From: Mucidula mucida
Lineage: Eukaryota > Basidiomycota > Agaricomycetes > Agaricales > Physalacriaceae
DNA length: 64,000 nucleotides
Assembly: GCA_015501055.1 (NCBI GenBank)
Contig: JADNYV010000001.1
Location: 682,001 to 746,000, forward strand
Reading direction: 5' to 3'
In this document: piece after piece, positions 22,551-33,525 of the stretch
Layout of the letters: each line of letters begins with the position of its first letter
How positions within the stretch are numbered: the stretch's first letter is position 1
Notes under the pieces: generated by a model
What the model saw: only the letters and a program-made list of their open reading frames with translations
Told to the model about the DNA's origin: nothing
Databases searched by the model: none
Program-made: the position numbers and the translations under genes

Positions 22551-23107
22551 TGAGAGGCTGAGTTAATGATGAACAGAGGCACATTCAAAATCCTTTATAC
22601 ATGTTGCAAGCGTTTCGTCCGCTTGGACCAAGCCCTTTGTCCCTCCTTTTGGCGTCCAAGATTGTGAATCATCTTTGACCGCGCGATCTGGATACGATCT
22701 GACCAGGATAGTGAAAGTCAAAGAGCAGCAGTCTGCCTCAGAAGGATGAACGAAACTATGACACCGCGCAGAAAATCCAATAACCTCCAAGACAGGCGAG
22801 AGCCGTCTTTTACTTGACTCAGAAATGACTGGCTCACGATTCAGCGGTCGCGATCAGTGGCTGTCGGTGAGAGTGGCTTGTGCACCCAGGGTCAAAATGT
22901 GAAGTGGCTTACGGAAGTGGGTGATTGTGGGTGTCATGCACTTACGCCTAACAATTTCACTCTTTGTCACGCAAATGGGATGAATATTACATATCAAGTC
23001 AAAGAATAATGACAGGATGTGTGGCGTTACGAAAAGGGCATAGATCCGAGTAAGAACAAAAAGCATCAGAGCAAAGTTCACGAGCGAGCAAATAGCAAAC
23101 AGCAAAT
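22551..23107. other. Intergenic
   Basis: Between the low-complexity gene and the DMC1 stop. Only short motif-free frames. Confidence 0.45.
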
Positions 23108-25075
23108 TTAGACGTCAGACCAGCCACCTTCGTCGAGTTTGTAAGAAGCTTCGCTTTCAGGACGATCAGGACTGTCCACAAGCTTGGCAACACGTTCTTC
23201 AGCGCGGCCTATAATCCAAATTAGCTCCGCTGCTCAACATCATACTCAGCTGCAACTAACCCTTACGAAGAAACATTCGTGTTGCAGACGCATGTGAGAG
23301 TATATGTCCTCCGATGGGCTTGAGGGCTCCGCCAGCAACGAAAGTCATGGTAGCACCAGGATCAGCTAGTTTCGTTCGTTAGCGTACGCCTTGGACGAAG
23401 GAGAAGCAAAAATTACATTGGACTTGGTTAGTGAGAAGAATCGCAATCTTGGGGCAAGGACGTAAGTGAAACGAGGGAGCGAAGGAAGGGCGCAGACGTT
23501 GTATTCTTCTGAGAGTTTCGTTAACCTTGAGAGCATCTAAACGAATGTCAATCAATAGCAATGGCTGACATCAAGTCAGTTCTCGACCTGAGCTAGCTGT
23601 GAGAGGACAGATGTTAGTACCCATCATCCCGTATGCAGATAGCGCTCACCTTTTGTTGTCTTTCACTTAATTCGCCCCGACCGCTGTAGTCGACTCTGAA
23701 CAAGGCCATGATGCTGTCAACGATCTACTCCAGGATCCAGATGAGCGAGATAGTATGGGGAGATGCAACTGTCGTACCAGTACTCGAAAGTCTTTGTCCT
23801 CTGCAAAACGTAGAGAGCATTCGTTGATAAGTTCCATCTGAGAGATAATGGATTACGAGAGTGCCCGCTAGAAAGAATGGAAGGTCTACCTGGTGTTCAC
23901 TGTTAAAAGCACGAGCTAGAGTGAAACAGTTAGCACGTCCGAGGAAGATCTTGAGAGCAGAGACGATACCATAAAGTATATTTTCAAGCGCCATGCTACC
24001 ATCCACTCCGAAACGTTCAGCAATTGATCTGATACGATCAGGTCTGAACGTCCCTAGAGACAAATATGACCTTTAGAGACGGGCTTGAGATACCGTAAGC
24101 AATAGAACCTTCGGTGTCGATATATGCTACCTGGCAGCCACGATTAGGAAATGGAAGTAAGTGAACTGAACAACCAACCTTCCCCGATGCACCACCAAGT
24201 TCTGGAGGTAATTGAGCGACGACGCTCATTGTATGCGCTAATTGGGTCTTTCCAGTTCGAAATTCGCCATACACTATCGCGTGGAATCAGCTATTACTCT
24301 CCGGATTGCGAAGACGAGACCTTCAGACACGGATTGTGACATGATGCCTCCTGTACGGATGATCAGTCGCGCAAGAGTATCCTTGGAAGGAATTTCGCAC
24401 CTCCGAGAATGGCATCAACGGATTTGCTTCCGGTGCTGATAACCAGAACTCTCTTGCGCTTGTCTTGGACTTCGATACCTGTAGCAAACGAGGAACCCTG
24501 GTACACCATGAGGACGTTCATGTGACTAACGCTATGATAGCGCGCACCAGGATCTTGTGAGCCGCTTCCTGTTGACAAAGTTAGCCTGCTTCATCAGTTA
24601 GAGCAATGTACGAACGCGCCTTGATCTTTTCAACTTTTGCTTCCGACATCCCCTGCAACGTATCAGATGTGATAGAAGATATCGGCGAGTACTTGTCCGC
24701 ACCTTGATCTTCAAGAGCTGTCTTCTAGTCGTCATGTTCACACCGGACACGGTGTTGATGGAGGCAGTCTGATGAGATAGCGTGAGCTCAAGGCAGATGC
24801 GCGAGGCGTGGAGAGACCTTCAGCTTCAGAATGTCCTGCACGTTTATCCCCTTTGAAAGTCGTCAACTATGAACAGATGCCGGCGAGATAGAAGGATACT
24901 ACCTGCTGCTGAAGCTCATCGACACTGTCGAAGTACACGCTCTACGGGATGAAAAGATGAGAACTGTACACCAGTTGAGCCTCGGACGTACCTCGTCTTC
25001 CTCCACAGTAGGACTACCAGCACGAGAGGCAGACGGTGACGCTTGGGCCAGTGAAGGTGCGCGGCGTGGGGCCAT
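23108..25075 (-). CDS. DMC1: Meiotic recombinase Dmc1
   Basis: RecA/Rad51-family ATPase that forms the meiosis-specific presynaptic filament and drives interhomologue strand exchange. Nineteen exons can be traced. Order of features: short disordered N-terminus; helix-hairpin-helix region with [18 protein letters not shown] (the MTTRR form marks Dmc1, not Rad51); then [21 protein letters not shown], Walker A in [32 protein letters not shown], Walker B near [20 protein letters not shown], the L2-side [18 protein letters not shown], and [16 protein letters not shown]; it ends DEGGWSDV. Notable splicing: a 9-nt exon (23588-23596, Leu-Ala-Gln) and an apparent GC-AG intron (24569-24619) that joins KVEKIK to EAAHKIL. 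Every join keeps family sequence, so the gene looks intact. Confidence 0.96.
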
Positions 25076-25305
25076 TGACGATGGATATTATGGCGGGGGA
25101 TAACGGTCAGAGCAGAGAAATCGGGTTCGTGACTTTTATCAAGACGCGTTGACAGCTTGTCCTTGTTAGGCAACGGCCTCTAGAGGGTTGTGGCGCAATG
25201 CAGCATTCTATTCGCTTTACCTAAAAGTGCAACGAAGATCATGCATGTGATTGGTAATCCTTCTAGGACAGTGTCGCATTCGCCGATGACTCCCCGGACT
25301 CAATT

Positions 25306-26506
25306 TTATTTGTGCTTGTGCATGTGAAGCTTGACATCTTTGGCAGAATCAAGTACACTATGAGCTTCCACGGGATGAAGCTTAAGATTTGCTAGTACTA
25401 TTAGAGGTAGCGTCTGAGTATACCAATTAAAGACGAAAGAGAGTAACGGTGCACTCACAATACGTGCATATGATAGTCCACGACAATGCTTGTTCCGGGG
25501 CATATAATAAAACAACGCCGCCTCCTCGTATGGCGTTATGAACGAAGGAGGCTGCATCGAATATGGATTTAGAGGACTCATCCACAAGGCAGAAATCGAT
25601 GCTTTTGTTGTACTCTGTTTTCACCGGACCGACGAGGTGGGTCACTTTGATTTCTTTGAGCAGCTTTTCGAAATCCTCAAGATCACGAAGAGGTCTTTGT
25701 CGGGGATGTGAAATTAGTTTGCAAGACCGAACACTGTGACTCACTCCTTCATGTAGATCTTGTCTGAAAAGGCAACGATTGTTTCGTGACGGTATAAAGC
25801 CGGCTTGTAGAACGTTTTCTTGCTCTTTCTCTTCCCTGTCCAGTCACGATACCCTCTGTTGCTTGGAGATGGGTCGTGTGAACACTCGTATATGTCGAGC
25901 TGTGTCAAGAAAGTCAAACTAGGCTGCATCCATGGCCGCGCTGTTAATTGAAAATGATGTCAGGACCTAAGCGTGATGAGAAAATTATGGCGTACCCTTG
26001 CGGATGAAATCGAGCGCCCCGCCAGCAGTCATAGCTCGTTTTCGTATCACTAGAAGCTAACATTACTTTGCGCGTCACTTGAATCAAGTTAGACGCACAG
26101 TACGCAGCTACCACCGTTGAGCTACGGGAGATCCCTTGAGCACAGTGGACAAGAACTATCCCATTATCGAGTGATGCTCCCTCAATAAAGTCATAGGTTG
26201 TGGAAAATTCGCGGAGGAGGTCGCTACTGTCGTCATCTTCAACCTTCAGAATGAGGTGCTGAGAGGGAGGGAGGTTTATTCGAGAAGCATCCACGTTAGG
26301 ATAGACAGATAGAACATGGGTTATTCCATAGCGACTACGAATGGTTTGCGACTCGGCCTCATTCTTACTAGGCAAGTCTCAACATTCGGTGAGTGTCTAC
26401 GTTTCAAAGAACGAACTCACTTCCCGATGTACAGAAAGTCGGGGATAATTTCGCTGACCCTGTCGGAGATGTCGGAATTACCTTGAGTAATAGTGCTGAG
26501 AGACAT
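25306..26506 (-). CDS. Tandem dual-specificity phosphatase / pseudophosphatase
   Basis: About 310 residues from six exons. The N-terminal domain (residues ~15-170) is a complete dual-specificity phosphatase: PDFLYIGN and YGITHVLSV at the start, then the P-loop HCAQGISRS (Cys about 104), then AYLIRKRAMTAGGALDFIRK and ARPWMQPSLTFLTQL. It should remove phosphate from Tyr and Ser/Thr. After a basic linker (KRKSKK) a second, weaker copy of the fold runs from about residue 200. It repeats the order ITHL-like strand, FVHNAIRGGGVVLL, then LYAPEQALSW where the P-loop should be, and TYLLANLKLHPVEAHSVL for the following helix. The P-loop Cys is Ala and the Arg is Ser, so this half should be inactive. 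Joins restore the family frame each time. Confidence 0.85.
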
Positions 26507-27043
26507 TAGAAAGGTGAATGCCGTATGTCAATGGTCGACGCAACTGAAGGAGTTGAAAGCCGATCAGATCACACCACTTCTATAACGATCACGATCACTT
26601 CATGACCTCAGCCTGCCGCCACTCAATGCCAATGCTGGACGTTCCTTCTAGCGTGGTATTTGCGCTTCAGCACGTAATTTCTCGGCTTTCCCTCTCAAAT
26701 AATATCTCCCAGGACATCTATGGTCAGGATTTATTTGACTGAATGGAAATTTATGCCGTTCTTTATATACACGGGAACGACGAAGCATGAGTCGACCCGA
26801 GAGAAGCAGAGCGTAGATCTGTGACGGAAATAAGCTCGTCTGTCAGTTTGTATGCGCTCATATTCGAAATCTAAGGATGACTCGCGTGGCGCTGGAAACT
26901 TGGTGTGGACGCCGTTGCTATTTTTAGTGGCTTGCGTTGTACCTCATCGAAAAGCCCGTCCGATCGCGTGCCCAGTCTTGCTCTTTCTCTTGAACCACCA
27001 CCATCCTTCGTCGTGTTAAGCTATCCTTCAGCACATAATTATA
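26507..27043. other. Intergenic, divergent promoters
   Basis: Separates the minus-strand phosphatase from a plus-strand hypothetical gene. A TTATATAC TATA-like box lies near 26762. Nothing else recognised. Confidence 0.4.
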
Positions 27044-27589
27044 ATGTCATCTACCTATACTATTCGCTTTCCCGAGGCTCTCGACAAGCCACCGACTGAT
27101 CGACCAAGAAGGGTGGGTCCTCAACATATATTTCAGTCTTTCATCGTTGACGCCGCCCTCTAGCCTGAGACTGTATATCCCGCCGTTGCTCAAAGAAAAG
27201 GCTGTTCGGATAGAAGACGTTCGTTTGACTTGTACTGGAGTTGGCACACACTGTCTGCTGTTACGCCGGAGTCGATGGCGGCAGATGACGATATGCACGA
27301 GGAACATCCTGTAGTAAGTGGCTCAGTATTTTCTGCTAGGCGAGTGCTCATCGTCCAATAGGTCGTCGTGAGGAATGCATTACTCGCATACCGCCAATCG
27401 TTGGTTGACCAGATCGGAAACACAAGCTCAAAAGTATCGCCATCGTTCAAGCAGATCGAGTGTCCCCGCCTTTGTTCAGGAAAGTCGGGATCAAGTCAAC
27501 AATCGTCCATTGATTCGCAGTCCATGTATTCGTCCTCCATGTCCATGTATTCATCGTCCATGTCTGGGACCGATTCCGAGGTCGATTGA
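27044..27589 (+). CDS. Small hypothetical protein
   Basis: Not recognised. A three-exon model (27044-27112, 27164-27313, 27362-27589) gives about 148 residues; introns of 51 and 48 nt have GT-AG ends and phase-0 joins. The protein ends in repeated MYSSSMS units and an acidic tail (GTDSEVD). Exon 2 holds Trp/His/Tyr-rich sequence. No signal peptide or known domain. The repeated Met-Tyr-Ser unit and consistent splice phases are the main support; no relative was seen in the window. Confidence 0.4.
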
Positions 27590-29732
27590 GAGACGACGGA
27601 GAGATTTGCTGTGCTTGCCTATACTAGATATATACCTTCTATCGTTGCTATCCTCGCTTTGTTGTATGTAGCCATCGAACATTTTTGAAACAAGTGTTTG
27701 ATGGAGGTCATGAAATTGCTAAGCTGGGATTAGATATCAACGACTGTGAGAACACCAGCCCCGATATCAAAGGCGGTGGTGTGGTTGTACCTCCATAAAA
27801 TAGCGAAGGAAGTACAGGACGCCACCGGTGGAATATATGGTGGCCGTCGAAAGTTAAAGGATGACGAAGACCGTGCGAGGACCAGGAAGACTTTGAAGGA
27901 AGAAGGGGCCGATTTGAGTAGTATTGATCGTCTGTATAACTTTGAGTTGTGCCAACATGAATATCGTCGAAAACGAGAAATGCAACCGTTAGACTCAGTC
28001 AAAACCACAGCCCACCAGTTCGTCCAAGGTGCCTGAGCCAAACAATGGCTGTTGCGGAATTTTGGAGGGCCTTCTGCGCAGATGAAAACGATTCTTGCAA
28101 GCAAATTCAGAATTCATTGGATGGAAAACTCTCCTGCACGAAAAGAGACTGGCTGAAAGAGATAGTGGAAGTGAAGGGATGGAGGAGGCCGTATGTCGCA
28201 GTCCAAAACGAGCGGGAGCAAATTTGAGGGGACGTTTTGGGAAAGCGGCACAAGCCGATCTCTCTCTTGCCTGACCAATGACCACCACCACATCCGACAA
28301 GCGATATCGTCGTTGTCCACGACGCCGCGAAGCACTATGCCATGTTTGAAATGGTCACTGTGCTTCATGTAAATCATTATTAGCATTCATGCGCAGAATC
28401 GATTCGGGGTCCCTCACATCGTTACCAGTCGGCGCACAATTTGGGCATACGGTTCTTGATGATACCTTTATCCACGCGGTCAACCATCTCAAGGGATAGG
28501 ACGAGCTCAGCGCTCTTGACGCCGACGTGAAGCTCCCGCCTGCCTCGCCCAAATACATCCCCCAAAAAATTCTGCATGGCTTACCGGACGTTGCGACCAC
28601 GAAACCGGATGCTTAGGAAACATTCTTGAAGCTTCGCTGCTCGGGCTTGTTGCGCAAGGATCTCTGTTCACTCAGGAAGGCGGAAATACGCCACGCTGGC
28701 AGACGTCGAGTTTAGAGCCTCCAGTTGGGCAGAACATCAAGTGCGTAGCATATTCCGTTGTCTTGACGTCTTGAGGCTCACAGAGAGACTTCAGGAGATT
28801 CCTGAGAAACATATTTGCGCCACCAGGATCTGAGCAGGAAAGACATGGAATTCAGAGGATTCGTTCATCTGCAAGTCTTGACGGGTGTTCTTTAACCCAA
28901 TGCTGGAAGCCTTGATGTTGCGCAAACGACTTGAAGGGGAAGACTTTCGAAGTTGATTGCTTGCTGCTGGATATTTAGACAAGTTTGCGTCCGATGGAGT
29001 CGATGTTGGTGGTTCCTTCAAGGTTGCATTGTCCGTCCAACTAGGGTTCACAATGCAAAGGTCCAATATCTATACCTATTGGACGTCAAGGACGTCGTGG
29101 ACGTACACAAGTGAGTTGTACACATCATCGCCGGTTCCCGAGCGTGACTCATCATCATCATTCAGTAACGTGACCATGTCGTAAAGCATCGCGAACACCA
29201 GGCGGCGGGAACCGATGCGGGAGTGGGTCGTTGGAAGCAGTGACAGCAATGCATCGCAACGGAGACGAAGAGTGAGAGCATTAACCCAAAGTGAAGGGGG
29301 TCGCAGTATGTTCCAAGAACCAACGCGCCCAAGATCGAAGGAGACTCAGTATCCTCGTCAATACAATTCGGGACCAGCATTCTGGGAGGAATATTCCAGG
29401 CTATTCCAATGTACCTGGAGATTTTCGTGCGCGCCGTTAATTCAAGACGAGTGAATGATGGGGGAAGCCATCGGGTTCGCAAGCTTTTTGGAATCAAGCA
29501 GACTATCCTGCCCTTGGGGTTTGAGATGCCGAGTGTGGGAGACACAGAGAGAGAGACAGATCCAATCGGCGGCAAATTGCTACCTCTTTCGTCACGCTTC
29601 GAGCGTAGTTGGTAAAACGATTGCCTCCATGTAGCTTCGTCCCCCCGAATTTGCGTTTTCTCACATCGACGGCAACGTATATAAGCTACAGAAGCACTAT
29701 TCCTCCTCCACATTCGTTTTCTCCCGCCTAAA
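27590..29732. other. Gene-poor stretch
   Basis: About 2.1 kb without a supportable gene. A plus-strand frame at 27746-28036 and a minus-strand frame at 29162-29764 are the longest, but neither has a motif, and neighbouring frames of similar length suggest chance or old relics. Confidence 0.4.
29678..29685 (+). promoter_or_regulatory. TATA box of family A copy 2
   Basis: TATATAAG lies 55 bp before the ATG of the family A gene at 29733, a typical spacing for a fungal TATA element. Confidence 0.5.
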
Positions 29733-30303
29733 ATGCCTCCAAGTCGACAACATGATGTCCCCATCCATTCCCTAGACGCTCTCGTCCTACAGGCTGCCCG
29801 TCAAGATTACGCAGCGGCCAGCTATCGACGAGTTTTTCGGCCCTCTTTCGTATTCCATCGCGACCTGCGATTTGACCCATATCATCGTGAATATGCCTCG
29901 TCGCGTAACCCTCTGATGGTACGTCTTATGCACTAGTGTGGACACCCCGACTCAGCCAATATGTATAGCAAAGCGTAGACCCAGGCCAAGCAGTAACGTG
30001 GGACGACACTGTCTATTTCTCGTTGGTTATGGTGAGTGGTGCGTGAATACCCTCCCTGCCCACCCAATTGACTGTCGTCGACTTGCTTTACAGCCTCGTC
30101 CACCACCCGATGAGCCCGCTCTCGAGGCCGCTGTACAGGCCGAGTACGCTGTTGAAAATCCCCCTGCAAACAAGCGTGTTCGACGCCTGTCTGCCTTGGT
30201 CGTCGTGAGCGTGCTTTCCTTTCGTTGCCTATTCAAGCGCGCTCATTTTTTTGCTCAGTCCATCGCCCTTGCCATCCGCCACAAGCTTCGTTCCCTCAAC
30301 TAG
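29733..30303 (+). CDS. Family A small basic protein, copy 2
   Basis: Unrecognised protein of 134 residues. Four exons (29733-29918, 29969-30031, 30094-30204, 30259-30303), all joins phase 0, introns 50-62 nt. It matches the minus-strand gene at 11029-11580 exon for exon: MPPSR versus MPASR at the start, RPSFVF versus RPSLVF, HREYASSRN versus YEYAGRRN before junction 1, VYF in exon 2, RVRRLSALVV versus RVRRLVALVI at the end of exon 3, and IALAIRHKLR versus FALHVRRRRR in exon 4. About 18 kb separates the copies and they are inverted. Preserved exon structure with diverged sequence argues for selection on protein. No domain known to me fits. Confidence 0.75.
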
Positions 30304-30540
30304 ACCGTTCTCAAAATCACCTATCTTTCATTTGATATATACCAACTACCCAAATCATCCTCTCACATCTATCCAAAATTTACTTTCTTGTAAAATACGA
30401 TTCAACGTAGTATAGCGTAGTTCCAGCTTTCCTTTGGTCGCACATTTGAAATAGTTGTATTATATTTACAGTGTCCAGAAAAAAGAACCCATACATAATG
30501 TTCATTGCACGCGTCGAAGTCAAAGATAGCGACTAAATAT

Positions 30541-31913
30541 TCAATCGGCATCAACGACCATCCCGCCTCGTCCTCGTCTGATCCTATCCTCAAGGCCACC
30601 AGTCCCGCCAAAGACTTTCTTGGATTCATGACTGAGGAAACCACCCATGCCTTTCGACTTTGACCTTGCCAATTCTTCCGCAGCGAGCTCTGACTTCTCC
30701 TTCTCTAGAAGTTGGGCTAAACGATCCTTTCGCTCGGTGCTCATGGCGGAGGCATCAGCTGACATAGCAGCTAGACGCGCTACTCTATCTTGCTCAGCTC
30801 GGCTTACAGTGGTCTGCACAGGGGGAGGGGGTGGACTAATTCGCTGCCTCTTTGGAGGGACATGCCGGTTGTGCTCCCGACTAGGACTGCGTCCACGCTT
30901 TCGATACTCGCTAGGAGACGGCTCCCGGCGACGAGGGGGTGAAGAAAGACGTCGGTTGGGCGGGGGAGAGAGACTGCGTTCATCTCGTCGGTTTCGAGGT
31001 GGTGGCGTCAAGCTGCGATTATCCCTGTAGCGGCGGGGCGACGGTGAACGATGTCGTCGGCGAGAATGGTAATCCTCTTCACTGCTGCTACGGTCCAAAC
31101 GAGATGGCAAGGGTGAAGGTCGTCGGTCGAACGGGCTGCGCGAACGGCGCTCGTAGCGAGAGCGAGGTGGAGGGGAATGCGACCTACTGCGGCGGTCAAC
31201 AGGGCTGCGTGAGCGAGAGTCGTAGTCCCGTCTATGCTTGAGTTCCGCCTTTAGGCGTTTCCTTTCCTCTTTCTCGCGCTTCCGCTCTTTCTTGTCCTTC
31301 TTGGGCTTGATGCCATTACGCTCCTGCATCTCCCTCAGTCGCAAGGGGTTTGACATGAGTGCCTCATACGCGGCTTGCTCTTGCTGTTTGATCGCCAGGA
31401 GTGGGTCATCGCGAATTTTGGCAGCAATGTCACGAGCACTATTGGCGTTCTGCACTGCAATAAAGTTCTTGTGTGACGCACCAACCTGGAGGACAATACT
31501 TGAGTACGCTGATATGGGTATAAGAATGAAACGGACCTTGGCATTCTCATCAGCCGTCAACATCTTGTCCACTCTCTTCTTCCCGAGAAGGTAGTCCTCC
31601 AGATCGTTTGGATTTTGACTAGACCCTGTTGCCGGCGTCGTATACATCCATTCTAGTTTCTCTGCTCGTTTCTTGCCCGTTTGCTGTTCTTGTAGTCGTT
31701 GCAATTCTTGAAGTTGACGTTCCTCTTCCTTCTCCTTGCGAAGCTGGTCAAGTTTCTTCTTTTCTTCGAGCTGGATAGAGGGAATCAATGCATGATTCAT
31801 TCAAAGTTAACTGGGGAACATACCGCTTTCTTTTCCTCAAGCCACACCCGCTCCTGATTCTTCAACAGGAGCGGATGCCAGGACTTCTTCATGTTCAAGT
31901 CTCCACCACCCAT
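30541..31913 (-). CDS. CWC25: Pre-mRNA splicing factor Cwc25
   Basis: Step-one spliceosome factor; Cwc25 joins the activated spliceosome after Prp2 and promotes branching. Three exons (31824-31913, 31537-31770, 30541-31485) with 53- and 51-nt introns give about 432 residues. The N-terminus [14 protein letters not shown] is the conserved Cwc25 start that sits near the catalytic centre. It is followed by [12 protein letters not shown], a coiled-coil charged helix, YLLGKKRVD, and a conserved block containing [19 protein letters not shown]. The C-terminal half is a long RS/SP-rich tail with many RSRSP units, ending in a short Gly/Arg-rich stretch. The second intron is open in frame, and its removal restores the conserved block. 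It shares a 135-bp divergent promoter with the voltage-sensor gene. Confidence 0.93.
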
Positions 31914-32048
31914 CTTGACTGACTTTTACGGGTGAAAGGGATAGAAAGTGATTGGGATGGAGGTCAGTTCCAAACGACGACCTTGTTTGCGCGTGATTGG
32001 CAGATTGCTCACAACAATGCCGGCGGCTTGCTGTCGCCTTTCACGACC
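31914..32048. promoter_or_regulatory. Bidirectional promoter, CWC25 / voltage-sensor gene
   Basis: Only 135 bp separate the two ATG codons, which face away from each other, so core promoter elements must be shared or overlapping. No TATA box is evident. Confidence 0.6.
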
Positions 32049-33028
32049 ATGCCACCACCAGAAGAAGACCTAGAATACGGCGAATCCGACCCACTTAACC
32101 GAGATGCGGCAGCCTTTGATGCGCCTCCACAGCCAGAGTATGTCTGACAAGCCGACTTCTACTCCATTCTCATCCTGCGCCTAGGCCAACTCGTTCTATC
32201 TATGCTTTGACGCGGAAAGAAATAACTAGAGGCTTGGCCAACCGCTTCGTCCACTCACGAACTTATATCTTTCTATATCTCGGAATGGCAGCACTGTCTG
32301 TTACGACTATAGTTCTGAGTCTCACAGACGGCTGTCCAGGTCTGGCATTCTATATCCTGGAGATTATTATAAACGCGTCAATGATATTGGAGGTTGGTAT
32401 CCGATTCGTAGCATTCGGAAAAGTGAGCTCGACATATCTGTTTGTCGCCCTTGCAGGACCTAACGAGGCTCCACGGTAGCAATTCTGGAAATCGCCTTTC
32501 AATGTGGTTGACCTTATTCTCACGATATTTTGCGCCCTGACGCTGCTTGTATTGGCATTTGCGAAATGTGGTTCAACAAGTAAAGAGGAAGAAATCCTCG
32601 ACACTTTACTTCTCGTTGCTCGCAACGTGCTGCAGTTCAGCAGGCTGGCTGCCGTCATGCGACAGTGCGTGCATTTATCCTGCCTTGTGTGCGACCATTC
32701 CTCAAGTGTTACATTGTGCAGGTCCGGACAGTCCATCTTCTCACGACCAAAACCGATTGACATCAATGCGGCTCGACGCGCAGGCTACAGTCTCGACATT
32801 GGTATGGACAGTGATGATGACGAAGATCCAGAACTTGGGCGCCCGCTCGTGCGAAATCCAATTATATTTGATTCGCAGCAGACCAGCGACCTGAGGGACG
32901 CGCCCCCATGTCCGCGATGCCCCGAGCGGCGGAAGCAGTACGGAACCGCGATGAAGAGGATGTTTGGGCAGAGCTTGGTTGATGCTGATAGCCGGGGGCG
33001 ACTACAGGAACTCTTTAATGGGGTTTGA
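32049..33028 (+). CDS. Voltage-sensor-domain membrane protein
   Basis: Four exons (32049-32137, 32185-32422, 32480-32664, 32722-33028) give 272 residues. Four transmembrane helices fit an S1-S4 sensor: S1 at IFLYLGMAALSVTTIVL, S2 at FYILEIIINASMILEVGIRF with acidic residues inside the helix, S3 at NVVDLILTIFCALTLLVLAF with its conserved Asp, and S4 at LLLVARNVLQFSRLAAVMRQ with arginines spaced along one face. No S5-S6 pore or selectivity filter follows; instead the protein ends in an acidic and Cys-containing cytoplasmic tail (PPCPRCPERR). This resembles ion-transport-family fragments and Hv1-type proteins. Whether it conducts is unknown. Confidence 0.8.
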
Positions 33029-33525
33029 TGGCTACATTATAGCATTTAATTGATGGGAGCATATTCCGTACGCCGTTGAGTGAGAAGGTGACGTTGTAAT
33101 CCTTCCTGGGCATCATGTCCCTTGAAGAAGAAGAAGTTCGTCTGTGTACACCGCATGGTTCTGATAGCGTTGAGGCTTTAGCTTTGAATTGTCGTTGAGA
33201 GAAATTAATGGTACTTGACGACAGAAAGGAGTATTTGAATCTTTGGTTCCGATTTCTGCGTGATTAGTATCGGCGGCCGGAAGCCGTAAGTAGGAGAAAA
33301 TGTGGAAATTCGTGGAAATGGCGACCAATTTGATATAGCATCAAACAAGATCAAACCTCTGACTTTGCTTTAGCCCTTCAACCAACTCGCTGCGACGACG
33401 ACGACTCATGCGCTGACTGCTGTCTGCTCTGTTGTGCCTCTCTGCTAGGCCAGCATTGTAACATCACCGTTGTACACCCGCTCCTTGCCTTTCCCCAACT
33501 TTTCTGTCTTTTTTTTCCGTGCTAC
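33029..33525. other. Intergenic
   Basis: 3' flank of the voltage-sensor gene and promoter side of the next plus-strand gene, with pyrimidine-rich sequence just before 33526. No other features. Confidence 0.45.

Noticed and set aside
22563..22790. 75-codon minus-strand ORF upstream of the low-complexity gene
   Set aside because: No motif, no partner exon, and shadow-like composition.
23108..25075. Calling this gene RAD51
   Set aside because: [23 protein letters not shown] and QQKLAQMLSRL are Dmc1-type; Rad51 has a different helix-hairpin-helix sequence.
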